Positions 40,495 through 49,076 of a stretch of 64,000 nucleotides of DNA are shown piece by piece. Position 1 is the first letter of the stretch, and the number at the start of each line of letters is the position of its first letter. This DNA is from Streptomyces antarcticus (GTDB lineage: Bacteria; Actinomycetota; Actinomycetes; Streptomycetales; Streptomycetaceae): contig NZ_JAPNLM010000024.1 of the NCBI RefSeq assembly GCF_026627255.1, positions 1 through 64,000 on the forward strand. The letters are read 5' to 3'. Position numbers and translations under genes: made by a program. Under the pieces are notes generated by a model, which worked only from the letters and a program-made list of their open reading frames with translations, had not been told where the DNA came from and searched no databases.

Positions 40495-41103
40495 TCAGGG
40501 CCAGACGAGGCAGTACGGCTGGTGGCCCGCCTCGTGGAGGCGGTGGGAGAAGTCCTGCCACTCGTGGAGGAGCTGGTAGACGTTGAACGCGTCCCGCGGG
40601 CCGCCGCGGTCCGGGACCGTGGACCAGATGAAGGCGGCGGCGCCCACCGACTCCTCGCCGATGCCGCGCAGCGGGTCGACCACGGTCATGGGGAGCTTGA
40701 CCACCGCGTAGTCGGGGTGCAGGACCACGAGTTCCAGTGGGGGCACCTTGTGGAGGGGTATGCCCTCGATGCCGGTGAGGACCATCGCGGCCACCGTCTC
40801 CGGCTTGATCTTGCTGAAGAGGCCGCCCATGCCCAGCTCGTCGCCGCCGAGCTCCTCGGGCCGCATCGTCACGGGGACGCGGGCCGCCGTGGCGCCGTCG
40901 GGGGCGCCGAAGTATTTGTACGTCACTCCCATGCCGCGCCCCCTGGGGCGGTCGTCGGGGGCGTCCAGTGGGTTCGGGACGGCATCGGCGGCCTCGGTGG
41001 AGCGGCGGCGGTGCTTGCCGCGGCGGCGGGATTCGCGGGCCTCGCGGGCGCGCTGCGGGTCCAGGCCGTCGGTACCCTCGCCCGGTCCACCACCGCGTTG
41101 CAT
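40495..41103 (-). CDS. Conserved hypothetical protein upstream of hemL
   Basis: A 202-residue ORF whose N-terminal 57 residues are charged and low in complexity (AREARESRRRGKHRRRS). The conserved-looking part begins MGVTYKYFGAPDGATAARVP and includes VLTGIEGIPLHKVPPLELVV, VVKLPMTVVDPLRGIGEESV and HEWQDFSHRLHEAGHQPYCL. It looks like a small soluble alpha/beta protein; I do not recognise a named family. An internal ATG (40932) would give 145 residues starting at the conserved part, and either start is possible. It is divergent from hemL across about 130 bases. Confidence 0.7.
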   Translation of the reverse strand: MQRGGGPGEGTDGLDPQRAREARESRRRGKHRRRSTEAADAVPNPLDAPDDRPRGRGMGVTYKYFGAPDGATAARVPVTMRPEELGGDELGMGGLFSKIKPETVAAMVLTGIEGIPLHKVPPLELVVLHPDYAVVKLPMTVVDPLRGIGEESVGAAAFIWSTVPDRGGPRDAFNVYQLLHEWQDFSHRLHEAGHQPYCLVWP

Positions 41104-41236
41104 ATCTCCACCCGACTGGTATTACCTGCCCCGGCCCCGCAGCCCCCGCCACGCAGCCTGATCATCATGGCAGTGACCTCCCCCGCGGCGGCGCGGTGAA
41201 ACGCCCGTCCGCAAGTCTGTCGCGGCCTCTGAGACC

Positions 41237-42559
41237 ATGGCTGGTGTGAGCTACCCGTACCCGTATGAAGCCCCAGTTTCGCAGACGCTCTTCGAGCGCG
41301 CGTCCCTCGTGACCCCCGGCGGCGTGAACTCTCCCGTGCGCGCCTTCCGCGCCGTGGGCGGTACGCCCCGGTTCATGGTGTCCGGCACCGGTCCGTACCT
41401 CACGGACGCGGACGGACGGGAGTACGTCGACCTCGTCTGCTCGTGGGGACCGATGATTCTCGGCCACTCCCACCCCGAGGTGATCGCGGCCGTCCAGGCT
41501 GCCGTCGCCCGCGGTACCTCCTTCGGTACGCCCGGTGAGGGCGAGGTCGCGCTCGCCGAGGAGATCGTCGCGCGCGTCGAGCCCGTCGAGCAGGTGCGCC
41601 TGGTGTCCTCCGGCACGGAGGCGACCATGTCGGCGATCCGGCTGGCGCGCGGCTTCACCGGGCGCGCCAAGATCGTGAAGTTCGCCGGCTGCTACCACGG
41701 TCACGTGGACGCGCTGCTGGCCGCCGCCGGTTCCGGTCTCGCGACCTTCGCGCTGCCGGACACCCCCGGTGTGACGGGCGCGCAGGCCGGCGACACGATC
41801 GTGCTCCCCTACAACGACCTGGAAGCGGTACGGGCGGCCTTCGCCGCGCACCCGGGCGAGATCGCCTGTGTGATCACCGAGGCCGCGCCCGGCAACATGG
41901 GCGTGGTGCCGCCGGGGGAGGGCTTCAACCAGGGGCTCGCCGACCTGTGCCGCGCGGACGGCGCGCTGTACATCTCCGACGAGGTCATGACCGGTTTCCG
42001 TACCTCCCGCGCGGGCTGGTACGGCGTGGACGGGGTGCGGCCCGACCTGATGACCTTCGGCAAGGTCATGGGCGGCGGCTTCCCGGCCGCGGCCTTCGGC
42101 GGCCGCGCGGACGTGATGGGCCACCTCGCGCCCGTCGGCCCGGTCTACCAGGCGGGCACCCTGTCGGGTAACCCGGTGGCCACCGCCGCCGGTCTCGCGC
42201 AGCTGCGGCTGCTCGACGAGGCGGCGTACGCGAAGGTCGGCGCGGTCTCGCGGGAGATCCAGGGCCTGGTGACGGCCGCGCTCGCCAAGGAGGGCGTGGC
42301 GCACCGGCTGCAGACCGCATCCAGCATGTTCTCCGTCTTCTTCACCGAGGACGAGGTCCGCAACTACGAGGACGCCAAGAAGCAGGAGTCCTTCCGCTTC
42401 AACGGGTTCTTCCACTCGATGCTGGCGCAGGGCGTCTACCTGCCGCCGTCGGCCTTCGAGTCCTGGTTCGTTTCCACCGCACACGACGAGCAGGCGGTCG
42501 AGCGGATCGCGGCCGCGCTGCCGGCCGCCGCCCGGGCCGCCGCGGAGGCCACCGCATGA
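41237..42559 (+). CDS. hemL: Glutamate-1-semialdehyde 2,1-aminomutase
   Basis: A 440-residue PLP enzyme converting glutamate-1-semialdehyde to 5-aminolevulinate, the step between HemA and HemB. Visible are GGVNSPVRAFRAVGGTPRFM, the phosphate-binding SSGTEATMSAIRLARG near 120, FAGCYHGHVDALL, ISDEVMTGFR near 250 and the PLP lysine in LMTFGKVMGGGFPAAAFGG near 275. It is encoded 23 kb from the rex-hemACD-hemB group, as is usual in Streptomyces. The stop overlaps the following mutase gene (ATGA) and cytochrome c maturation genes follow. Confidence 0.96.
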   Translation: MAGVSYPYPYEAPVSQTLFERASLVTPGGVNSPVRAFRAVGGTPRFMVSGTGPYLTDADGREYVDLVCSWGPMILGHSHPEVIAAVQAAVARGTSFGTPGEGEVALAEEIVARVEPVEQVRLVSSGTEATMSAIRLARGFTGRAKIVKFAGCYHGHVDALLAAAGSGLATFALPDTPGVTGAQAGDTIVLPYNDLEAVRAAFAAHPGEIACVITEAAPGNMGVVPPGEGFNQGLADLCRADGALYISDEVMTGFRTSRAGWYGVDGVRPDLMTFGKVMGGGFPAAAFGGRADVMGHLAPVGPVYQAGTLSGNPVATAAGLAQLRLLDEAAYAKVGAVSREIQGLVTAALAKEGVAHRLQTASSMFSVFFTEDEVRNYEDAKKQESFRFNGFFHSMLAQGVYLPPSAFESWFVSTAHDEQAVERIAAALPAAARAAAEATA

Positions 42560-43260
42560 GCGCGCCCGACTACGCCGCCGGAAGCACCCCCGACCTGACC
42601 GTCGTGCACCTGGTGCGCCACGGTGAGGTGCACAACCCGGACGGGATCCTGTACGGGCGCCGCGCGGGCTACCACCTGTCCGAGCTGGGGCGGCAGATGG
42701 CCGACCGGGTCGCCGAGCACCTGGGGGGCCGTGACATCACCCACGTGGTGGCCTCCCCGCTGGAGCGGGCGCAGGAGACGGCGGAGCCGATCGCCAAGAG
42801 CCACGGTCTGGACCTGGCCACGGACGCGCGGCTGCTGGAGGCGGGCAACGTCTTCGAGGGCAAGACCTTCGGCGTCGGCGACGGCGCGCTGCGCAAGCCG
42901 GGCAACTGGAAGCACCTGACGAACCCGTTCAAGCCGTCCTGGGGCGAGCCGTACGTCGAGCAGGTGGTCCGGATGATGAGCGCGCTGGAGACGGCGCGCG
43001 ACGCGGCCCGCGGCCACGAGGCGGTGGCGGTCAGCCACCAGCTGCCGATCTGGATCGTGCGCAGCTTCGCGGAGAAGCGCCGGCTGTGGCACGACCCGCG
43101 GCGCCGCCAGTGCACGCTGGCCTCGCTGACGTCCTTCACGTACCAGGGCGACAAGCTGGTGTCGGTGGGCTACAGCGAGCCGGCCCGGGATCTGGTCCCG
43201 GCGCACCTGCTGGCGGGTGCGAAGCCGGTGAAGGGCAAGTCGAAGGCGTTCGGCGCCTGA
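42556..43260 (+). CDS. Histidine phosphatase (phosphoglycerate mutase-like)
   Basis: A 234-residue histidine phosphatase superfamily protein. The phosphorylated His is in VVHLVRHGEVHNPDGILYGR near residue 22. Arg and Glu follow in VVASPLERAQETAEPIA and RLLEAGNVFEGKTFG, and the second His is in AVAVSHQLPIWIVRSFAE near 160. It could be a phosphatase rather than a true mutase. The start overlaps the hemL stop. Linkage of hemL, this gene and the resA operon is conserved among Streptomyces, to my recollection, so a role linked to heme or respiration is possible. Confidence 0.88.
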   Translation: MSAPDYAAGSTPDLTVVHLVRHGEVHNPDGILYGRRAGYHLSELGRQMADRVAEHLGGRDITHVVASPLERAQETAEPIAKSHGLDLATDARLLEAGNVFEGKTFGVGDGALRKPGNWKHLTNPFKPSWGEPYVEQVVRMMSALETARDAARGHEAVAVSHQLPIWIVRSFAEKRRLWHDPRRRQCTLASLTSFTYQGDKLVSVGYSEPARDLVPAHLLAGAKPVKGKSKAFGA

Positions 43261-43439
43261 TCGCCTGATCGTCTGAGCGCTTTGTCGCTTGATCAACGGT
43301 CTGTTACGAACCGTTACAGCTTTACCTAATTAAATACAAGTCGCATGGGAATCACCGTTCTAGTGCCGCACAACTCATCGAATTGTCCGTTTATATGGGC
43401 ATTGACGTGTGGGTGGCGGGGGACGACGAGGACGGTGAC

Positions 43440-44663
43440 ATGCGCGACTTCAGTCGAAGGGGAGTGCTCGGACTCGGACTTGGCGCCACGGCGGCGGCCG
43501 GCATCGCCGGCTGCGGCTTCGGGGGCGCGGGTTCGGGCGGCCCGGGGCGGGGGGACTCCACTCCCGGCCCGGGCGGACCTCCGGTCAGGGCCATGGGCGA
43601 CGGCTCCACGGCCGATACCGGTCCGCAGCCGAACCAGCCGGACAAGCCCGTGCCGCTCCAGCCGGGCGAGACCCCGCCGCAGTTCGTCGTCTTCAGCTGG
43701 GACGGGGCGGGGGAGGTCGGCAACGGTCTCTTCCCGCGCTTCCTCAAGCTCGCCAAGGACCACGGCGCGGCCATGACCTTCTTCCTCTCCGGCCTCTACC
43801 TCCTGCCCGAGTCGAAGAAGGCCCTCTACCAGCCGCCGAACAACCCCGTCGGGGCCTCGGACATCGGCTACCTCAAGGACGAGAACGTCCGCAACACCCT
43901 GAAGTGCCTGCGCGAGGCATGGCTGGACGGCCACGAGGTGGGGACCCACTTCAACGGCCACTTCTGCGGCGGGGCGGGCTCCGTCGGCCGCTGGAGCCCC
44001 GAGGACTGGCACAGCGAGATCGACCAGGCCGTGTCGTTCGTCACCAACTGGCGCACGAACACCGGCTTCACCGACCTGGAGCCGCTGCCCTTCGACTACC
44101 GCAAGGAGCTCGTCGGCGCCCGTACCCCCTGCCTCCTCGGCCGGGACGGCCTGCTGCCCGCCGCCGGGAGCCTGGGCTGGCGCTACGACTCCAGCTCACC
44201 CGGCGGCCTCCAGACCTGGCCGGTGAAGAAGTCGGGGCTCTGGGACCTGCCGCTGCAGTCCCTGCCCTTCCCCGGCCACTCCTTCGAGGTGCTGTCGATG
44301 GACTACAACATCCTCGCCAACCAGTCGAAGAACACCACCAGGGGCGTCCCGGCCAACTACCCCGGCTGGCGCTCCCAGGCCACCGCCACCTACCTCGGGG
44401 GCTTCCGGCGGGCGTACGAGACGAACCGTGCTCCGCTCTTCATCGGCAACCACTTCGAGGAGTGGAACGGCGGCATCTACATGGACGCCGTCGAGGAAGC
44501 CCTCAAGGGCATGGCGGACAAAAGGGACGTACGGCTCGTATCCTTCCGGCAGTTCGCCGACTGGCTGGACGTCCAGGACCCCAAGGTGCTCGGCCGGCTG
44601 CGCGGTCTGGCCCCCGGTCAGTCGCCGGCCGGCGGCTGGGGGGCCTACCTCGCCACCGCCTGA
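43440..44663 (+). CDS. Tat-exported lipoprotein with polysaccharide-deacetylase-like fold
   Basis: A 407-residue exported protein with a twin-arginine signal (RDFSRRGVLGLGLGA) followed by a lipobox, GIAGC, near Cys 21. After a Gly/Pro linker, a NodB-like domain begins FVVFSWDGAGEVGNGLFPRF and includes GAAMTFFLSGLYLLPE, GHEVGTHFNGHFCGGAG (H-x3-H) and GARTPCLLG. Motif 1 reads SWDGAG where TFDDG is usual, so metal binding may differ. ATG 43440 follows GAGGACGG. The 180-base region upstream holds an unusually AT-rich patch (TTTACCTAATTAAATACAAG) that may contain the promoter. Confidence 0.82.
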   Translation: MRDFSRRGVLGLGLGATAAAGIAGCGFGGAGSGGPGRGDSTPGPGGPPVRAMGDGSTADTGPQPNQPDKPVPLQPGETPPQFVVFSWDGAGEVGNGLFPRFLKLAKDHGAAMTFFLSGLYLLPESKKALYQPPNNPVGASDIGYLKDENVRNTLKCLREAWLDGHEVGTHFNGHFCGGAGSVGRWSPEDWHSEIDQAVSFVTNWRTNTGFTDLEPLPFDYRKELVGARTPCLLGRDGLLPAAGSLGWRYDSSSPGGLQTWPVKKSGLWDLPLQSLPFPGHSFEVLSMDYNILANQSKNTTRGVPANYPGWRSQATATYLGGFRRAYETNRAPLFIGNHFEEWNGGIYMDAVEEALKGMADKRDVRLVSFRQFADWLDVQDPKVLGRLRGLAPGQSPAGGWGAYLATA

Positions 44664-44729
44664 CCAGGGCATTGGCAGGGCGCCGGGGGGCGCGGAAGAT
44701 CGACGGATTGCTCATGCGAAACTTTTCAC

Positions 44730-45368
44730 ATGAGCCTTAGCCGCGCACGTGTCCGTCGACGCAGCAGCCGCTCGACCAGCGGTCGCGCCCTCCTGCTGAC
44801 CGCGGCGACCGCCGCGGGCGTCCTGGTCCTGGCGTCCTGCACCTCGGCGGACGGCAAGCCCTCCGGCGGGTCCGGCGGCAACTACGTCGTGGGCCCGACC
44901 GGCATCTCCACCGTCGCCGCCGGTGAGCGCGCCGCGGCTCCGAAGCTCGACGGCGGGACCGTCGACGGCCAGACCCTCGACACCACCACCCTCAAGGGCA
45001 AGGTCGTCGTCCTCAACGTGTGGGGCTCCTGGTGCCCGCCGTGCCGCGGCGAGGCCAAGTACTTCGCGAAGGCATCGAAGGAGTACGCCGACGCCGGCGC
45101 GGACGTCGCCTTCGTCGGGATCAACACCCGCGACACCAGCACGCAGAACGCGACCGCCTTCGAGGAGACTTACGGGATCACCTACCCGAGCCTCTTCGAC
45201 CCGGATGGGAAGCTGATGCTCCGCTTCCCCAAGGGCACGCTCAACCCGCAGGCCATCCCCTCCACGATCGTCCTCGACAAGGAGGGCAAGATCGCTGCCC
45301 GCGCGCTGGTCGCGATCAACGACGAGCAGCTCCGCTCGATGATCGACCCGCTCGTCGCGGAGAAGTGA
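44730..45368 (+). CDS. resA: Thiol-disulfide oxidoreductase ResA/TlpA-like lipoprotein
   Basis: A 212-residue exported thioredoxin-like protein. The signal peptide and lipobox are LLTAATAAGVLVLASC (Cys near 37). The thioredoxin domain has VVLNVWGSWCPPCRGEAKYF with the CPPC active site near 101-104, and the cis-Pro is in AIPSTIVLDKEGKIA. In system II cytochrome c maturation ResA reduces the heme-binding cysteines of apocytochrome c outside the membrane. The stop is four bases from the ccdA start, and four genes on this strand form the maturation operon. Confidence 0.93.
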   Translation: MSLSRARVRRRSSRSTSGRALLLTAATAAGVLVLASCTSADGKPSGGSGGNYVVGPTGISTVAAGERAAAPKLDGGTVDGQTLDTTTLKGKVVVLNVWGSWCPPCRGEAKYFAKASKEYADAGADVAFVGINTRDTSTQNATAFEETYGITYPSLFDPDGKLMLRFPKGTLNPQAIPSTIVLDKEGKIAARALVAINDEQLRSMIDPLVAEK

Positions 45369-45372
45369 CCCG

Positions 45373-46158
45373 GTGCTCGCCGTGGTCCCCGATCTCCTCC
45401 TCGCCGCCGAGCCGACGGGCATGAACACCACCGTCCTGAACGGGACGCTGCTGCTCGCCCTTCCCATCTCGGTCCTGGCCGGACTCGTCTCCTTCTTCTC
45501 GCCCTGCGTGCTCCCCCTGGTCCCCGGCTACCTGTCCTACGTGACCGGGGCCGGCGGCGCCGACCTCGCCGAAGCGCGGCGCGGCAGGATGCTGGCGGGC
45601 GCGAGCCTGTTCATCCTCGGCTTCACCGCCGTCTTCGTCTCCACGGGCGCGCTCTTCGGGTTCTTCGGCTCCACCCTCCAGGAGCACCGGACGCTCATCT
45701 CCCGGATCCTGGGCGTCGTCGTCATCCTGATGGGCCTCTTCTTCATGGGGGCGATCCCCGGCCTGACGATGCGGGAGTTCCGCTTCCACCGGAAGCCGAC
45801 GGCGGGCCTGCTCGGCGCGCCGCTCCTCGGCGTCCTCTTCGGCGTCGGCTGGGCTCCCTGCATCGGCCCGACCCTGGCGGCCGTCACCACGCTGTCCATG
45901 GACCAGGCGAGCGCCGGCCGCGGCGCGCTGCTGACCGTCGCCTACTGCCTGGGCCTCGGCGTGCCCTTCCTCCTCGCCGCGGTCGCCTTCCGCAAGGCGC
46001 TCGGCACTTTCAGCTGGGTGAAGCAGCACTATGCGTGGGTGATGCGGATCGGTGGCGGCATGCTGATCCTGACCGGCCTGCTGCTCGTCACAGGAGCGTG
46101 GGACAGCATCGTCAGCGACATGCAGCAATGGACCGACAGCTTCACGGTGGGGATCTGA
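45373..46158 (+). CDS. ccdA: Cytochrome c biogenesis protein CcdA
   Basis: A 261-residue membrane protein with six helices. The two reactive cysteines are in LVSFFSPCVLPLVPGYLSYV (about residue 43) and GVGWAPCIGPTLAAVTTL (about 160). CcdA carries electrons from cytoplasmic thioredoxin across the membrane to ResA. GTG 45373 begins MLAVVPDLLLAAEPTG; a downstream ATG (45421) is possible. It lies between resA and resB in the operon. Confidence 0.94.
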   Translation: MLAVVPDLLLAAEPTGMNTTVLNGTLLLALPISVLAGLVSFFSPCVLPLVPGYLSYVTGAGGADLAEARRGRMLAGASLFILGFTAVFVSTGALFGFFGSTLQEHRTLISRILGVVVILMGLFFMGAIPGLTMREFRFHRKPTAGLLGAPLLGVLFGVGWAPCIGPTLAAVTTLSMDQASAGRGALLTVAYCLGLGVPFLLAAVAFRKALGTFSWVKQHYAWVMRIGGGMLILTGLLLVTGAWDSIVSDMQQWTDSFTVGI

Positions 46159-46171
46159 GGACTTAACGCAC

Positions 46172-47896
46172 ATGAGTACGACAGACAAGGCGCCCGCCGA
46201 GGCGCCGCAGCAATCCGAGGACGCCGCCGAGCCCGCGCTCGGCGCCGCCGGCGCCCAGCTGTCCACCGCACCCGTGGAGGACGCGCCCACCGGAGCGGCC
46301 GCCGGCTTCGGGGTCATCGGCTGGGCCCGCTGGTTCTGGCGCCAGCTCACCTCCATGCGGGTCGCGCTGATCCTGCTCTTCCTGCTGTCGCTGGGCGCCA
46401 TCCCCGGCTCCCTGATCCCGCAGACCTCCGTCGACGCGATGAAGGTCGCCGAGTGGCAGCGGACCCACGAGTTCTGGGTGCCGCTCGCCGAGAAGCTCCA
46501 GCTCTTCGACGTCTACACGTCGTTCTGGTTCTCCGCGATCTACATCCTGCTGTTCGTGTCGCTGATCGGCTGCATCGTGCCGCGCACCTGGCAGTTCGTC
46601 GGCCAGCTCCGCGGCCGCCCGCCGGCCGCCCCCAAGCGGCTCGACCGGCTCCCCGCCCACACCACCTGGCGCACCGATACCTCCCCCGACGAGGTCCTCG
46701 CCCACGCCACGACCCTGCTGGGCCGGCGCCGGTTCCGCACCGAGGGCGGGACGGGCCACGTCGCGGCGGAGAAGGGCTACCTCCGCGAGACCGGGAACCT
46801 GGTCTTCCACCTCGCCCTGATCGTGATGCTGGTCGCCTTCGCCTGGGGCAAGCTCTACACGTCCGAGGGCGGCAAGCTCGTCCTGCGCGGCAGCGGCTTC
46901 TCGAACACGCTCACCCAGTACGACGACTTCAAGTCCGGCAGCCTCTTCACCCCCGACGACCTGCCGCCCTTCAGCTTCACGCTGGACAGGTTCGACGCCA
47001 CGTACGAGAAGACCGGCCCGCAGAAGGGCACCCCGCGCGACTTCAAGGCGTACGTCACCCTCAGCAAGGGCGCCCACGGGGCCCCGCAGAAGGCCGAGAT
47101 CGAGGTCAACAAGCCCCTCGAAGTCGACGGGGCAAAGGTCTACCTGCTCGGCCACGGCTACGCGCCGGTCATCTCGGTGACCGACCCCACCGGCAAGGTG
47201 ATCTTCCGCAACGCCGTGCCGATGCTGCCCCAGGACTCGAACCTGACCTCGGCCGGCGCCATCAAGGTCACCGACGGCTACAGGAACAAGAACGGCGAGA
47301 AGGAGCAGCTCGGCTTCTCCGCCCAGTTCGTACCGACCTTCGCGGGCAAGGGCGGCGGCACGATGCTCTCGCAGTTCCCCGCCGCGGACCTCCCCGTCAT
47401 CGCCCTCAACGCCTACCACGGCAGCCTCGGCGTGGACTCCGGTCTGCCGCAGAACGTGTACCAGCTGGACACGCGCAAGATGCAGCAGTTCACGAAGGAG
47501 AACGGCGACCCGTTCGCCCAGATGCTGGAGCCCAAGGAGACGATGACCCTGCCCGACGGCGCGGGCACCGTGACCTTCGAGGGCATTGAGCGCTGGGCCA
47601 CCTTCTCCGTCACCCGCCAGCCCGGCAGCGGCCTCGCCCTCGCGGGCGCGATCGCCGCCATCGCGGGCCTGGCAGGATCGCTGTTCATCCAGCGCCGCCG
47701 GATCTGGGTCCGGGCGGTGGCCGGCAAGGACGGCGTGACCGTCGTCGAGATGGCGGGCCTGGGCCGCAGCGAGTCCGCCAGGCTCCCGCAGGAGCTGGCG
47801 GACCTGGCCGCCGTGTTGCACGAGCGGGCGCCGTCGGCGCCCCACCCTGTCGAAGCACAAGCAGAAGCAGAAGAAGAACAAGGAGAGCGCGGATGA
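46172..47896 (+). CDS. resB: Cytochrome c biogenesis protein ResB
   Basis: A 574-residue membrane protein of the ResB/Ccs1 family. Membrane helices lie near 65-85 (MRVALILLFLLSLGAIPGSL), 115-140 (FSAIYILLFVSLIGCIVPRT) and 215-235, and the last is near 490-510 (GLALAGAIAAIAGLAGSLFI). A large extracytoplasmic domain lies between helices 3 and 4. ResB and CcsB form the heme delivery and ligation complex. The first 45 residues are acidic and disordered. The ATG follows GAGGAC; the stop overlaps the ccsB start (ATGA). Confidence 0.93.
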   Translation: MSTTDKAPAEAPQQSEDAAEPALGAAGAQLSTAPVEDAPTGAAAGFGVIGWARWFWRQLTSMRVALILLFLLSLGAIPGSLIPQTSVDAMKVAEWQRTHEFWVPLAEKLQLFDVYTSFWFSAIYILLFVSLIGCIVPRTWQFVGQLRGRPPAAPKRLDRLPAHTTWRTDTSPDEVLAHATTLLGRRRFRTEGGTGHVAAEKGYLRETGNLVFHLALIVMLVAFAWGKLYTSEGGKLVLRGSGFSNTLTQYDDFKSGSLFTPDDLPPFSFTLDRFDATYEKTGPQKGTPRDFKAYVTLSKGAHGAPQKAEIEVNKPLEVDGAKVYLLGHGYAPVISVTDPTGKVIFRNAVPMLPQDSNLTSAGAIKVTDGYRNKNGEKEQLGFSAQFVPTFAGKGGGTMLSQFPAADLPVIALNAYHGSLGVDSGLPQNVYQLDTRKMQQFTKENGDPFAQMLEPKETMTLPDGAGTVTFEGIERWATFSVTRQPGSGLALAGAIAAIAGLAGSLFIQRRRIWVRAVAGKDGVTVVEMAGLGRSESARLPQELADLAAVLHERAPSAPHPVEAQAEAEEEQGERG

Positions 47897-48999
47897 CGCT
47901 GCTCGCAGCCGCAGCCAACGAGAGTCTGGCTGAGATCAGCAACAAACTGATCTACGCGTCGATGGCGGTCTACACCCTCGCCTTCTTCGCTCACATCACC
48001 GAGTGGGTCTTCGGCAGCCGCAGCAAGGTGGGCCGCACGGCCGCCGCGCTGACCGGGAGCGGGGCCGGGGCGCGGGGCGCGGCCCCGGCCGTCCAGGTCC
48101 GGGGCGCGGGCGCCACCGCCGTCCTCGACAAGCCGCAGGTCCCCGACAAGCCGCAGGTCGTCACGCGCTCCGCCGCGGGCACCCGCGACGTCCCGGACGG
48201 CCCCGGCGCGGCCGGCGGCACCGAGAAGGGCGACCTGTACGGGCGGATCGCGATCTCGCTGACCGTGCTCGCCTTCCTCATCGAGGCGGCCGGCGTGGTC
48301 GCCCGCGCGCTGTCGGTGCAGCGGGCCCCCTGGGGCAACATGTACGAGTTCTCGATCACCTTCTCCACGGTGGCCGTCGGCGCGTACCTGGCTCTGCTGG
48401 CCCTGAAGAAGAACGTCCGCTGGCTCGGCCTGATCCTGGTCACGACCGTCCTGCTGGACCTCGGCATCGCCGTGACCTGGCTGTACACCGAGAGCGACCA
48501 GCTGGTTCCGGCGCTGCACTCGTACTGGCTGTGGATCCACGTCTCCACCGCGATCTTCTGCGGCGCGGTCTTCTACATCGGCGCGGCCGGCGCGGTCCTC
48601 TACCTCTTCCGCGACTCCTACGAGGCCAAGCTGGCCTCCGGCGGGAAGCCGGGCCGGTTCGCCACCTCGGTCATGGAGCGGCTGCCCTCGGCGGGCTCGC
48701 TCGACAAGTTCTCGTACCGGATCAACGCCGCCGTCTTCCCGCTGTGGACGTTCACGATCATCGCGGGAGCGATCTGGGCGGGCGACGCCTGGGGCCGCTA
48801 CTGGGGCTGGGACCCCAAGGAGGTCTGGTCCTTCGTGACCTGGGTGGCCTACGCCTGCTACCTGCACGCCCGCGCCACCGCCGGCTGGAAGGGCCGCAAG
48901 GCCGCGTACCTCGCGCTCTTCGCCTTCGCCTGCTGGATCTGGAACTACTACGGCGTCAACATCCTGCTCAGCGGCAAGCACTCGTACGCGGGCGTCTGA
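47893..48999 (+). CDS. ccsB: Cytochrome c biogenesis protein CcsB (CcsA/ResC family)
   Basis: A 368-residue heme-handling membrane protein. The tryptophan-rich heme motif reads GDAWGRYWGWDPKEVWSFVT near 295-315. Conserved histidines are in HITEWVFG near 35 and LHSYWLWIHVSTAIF near 210, and the protein ends WNYYGVNILLSGKHSYAGV. A Gly/Ala/Pro-rich loop of about 75 residues after the first helix lengthens it compared with ResC of Bacillus. It is the last gene of the resA-ccdA-resB-ccsB operon; a 20-base-pair terminator follows. Confidence 0.94.
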   Translation: MTLLAAAANESLAEISNKLIYASMAVYTLAFFAHITEWVFGSRSKVGRTAAALTGSGAGARGAAPAVQVRGAGATAVLDKPQVPDKPQVVTRSAAGTRDVPDGPGAAGGTEKGDLYGRIAISLTVLAFLIEAAGVVARALSVQRAPWGNMYEFSITFSTVAVGAYLALLALKKNVRWLGLILVTTVLLDLGIAVTWLYTESDQLVPALHSYWLWIHVSTAIFCGAVFYIGAAGAVLYLFRDSYEAKLASGGKPGRFATSVMERLPSAGSLDKFSYRINAAVFPLWTFTIIAGAIWAGDAWGRYWGWDPKEVWSFVTWVAYACYLHARATAGWKGRKAAYLALFAFACWIWNYYGVNILLSGKHSYAGV

Positions 49000-49020
49000 C
49001 CCGGCCGTACCCGACCGCAC

Positions 49021-49065
49021 GGCGAAGCCGGTGTCCCGCCCCCGTGGCGGGACACCGGCTTCGCC
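49021..49065. terminator. Terminator after the cytochrome c maturation operon
   Basis: GGCGAAGCCGGTGTCCCGCC (49021-49040) pairs perfectly with its complement at 49046-49065 around CCCGT, a 20-base-pair stem between convergent genes. Confidence 0.92.
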
Positions 49066-49076
49066 GCGTACGGGCC

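Noticed and set aside
40027..41199. Plus-strand open frame across the acetyltransferase upstream region
   Set aside because: Built from Pro-Gly repeats and antisense of the hypothetical gene; no ribosome site or domain.
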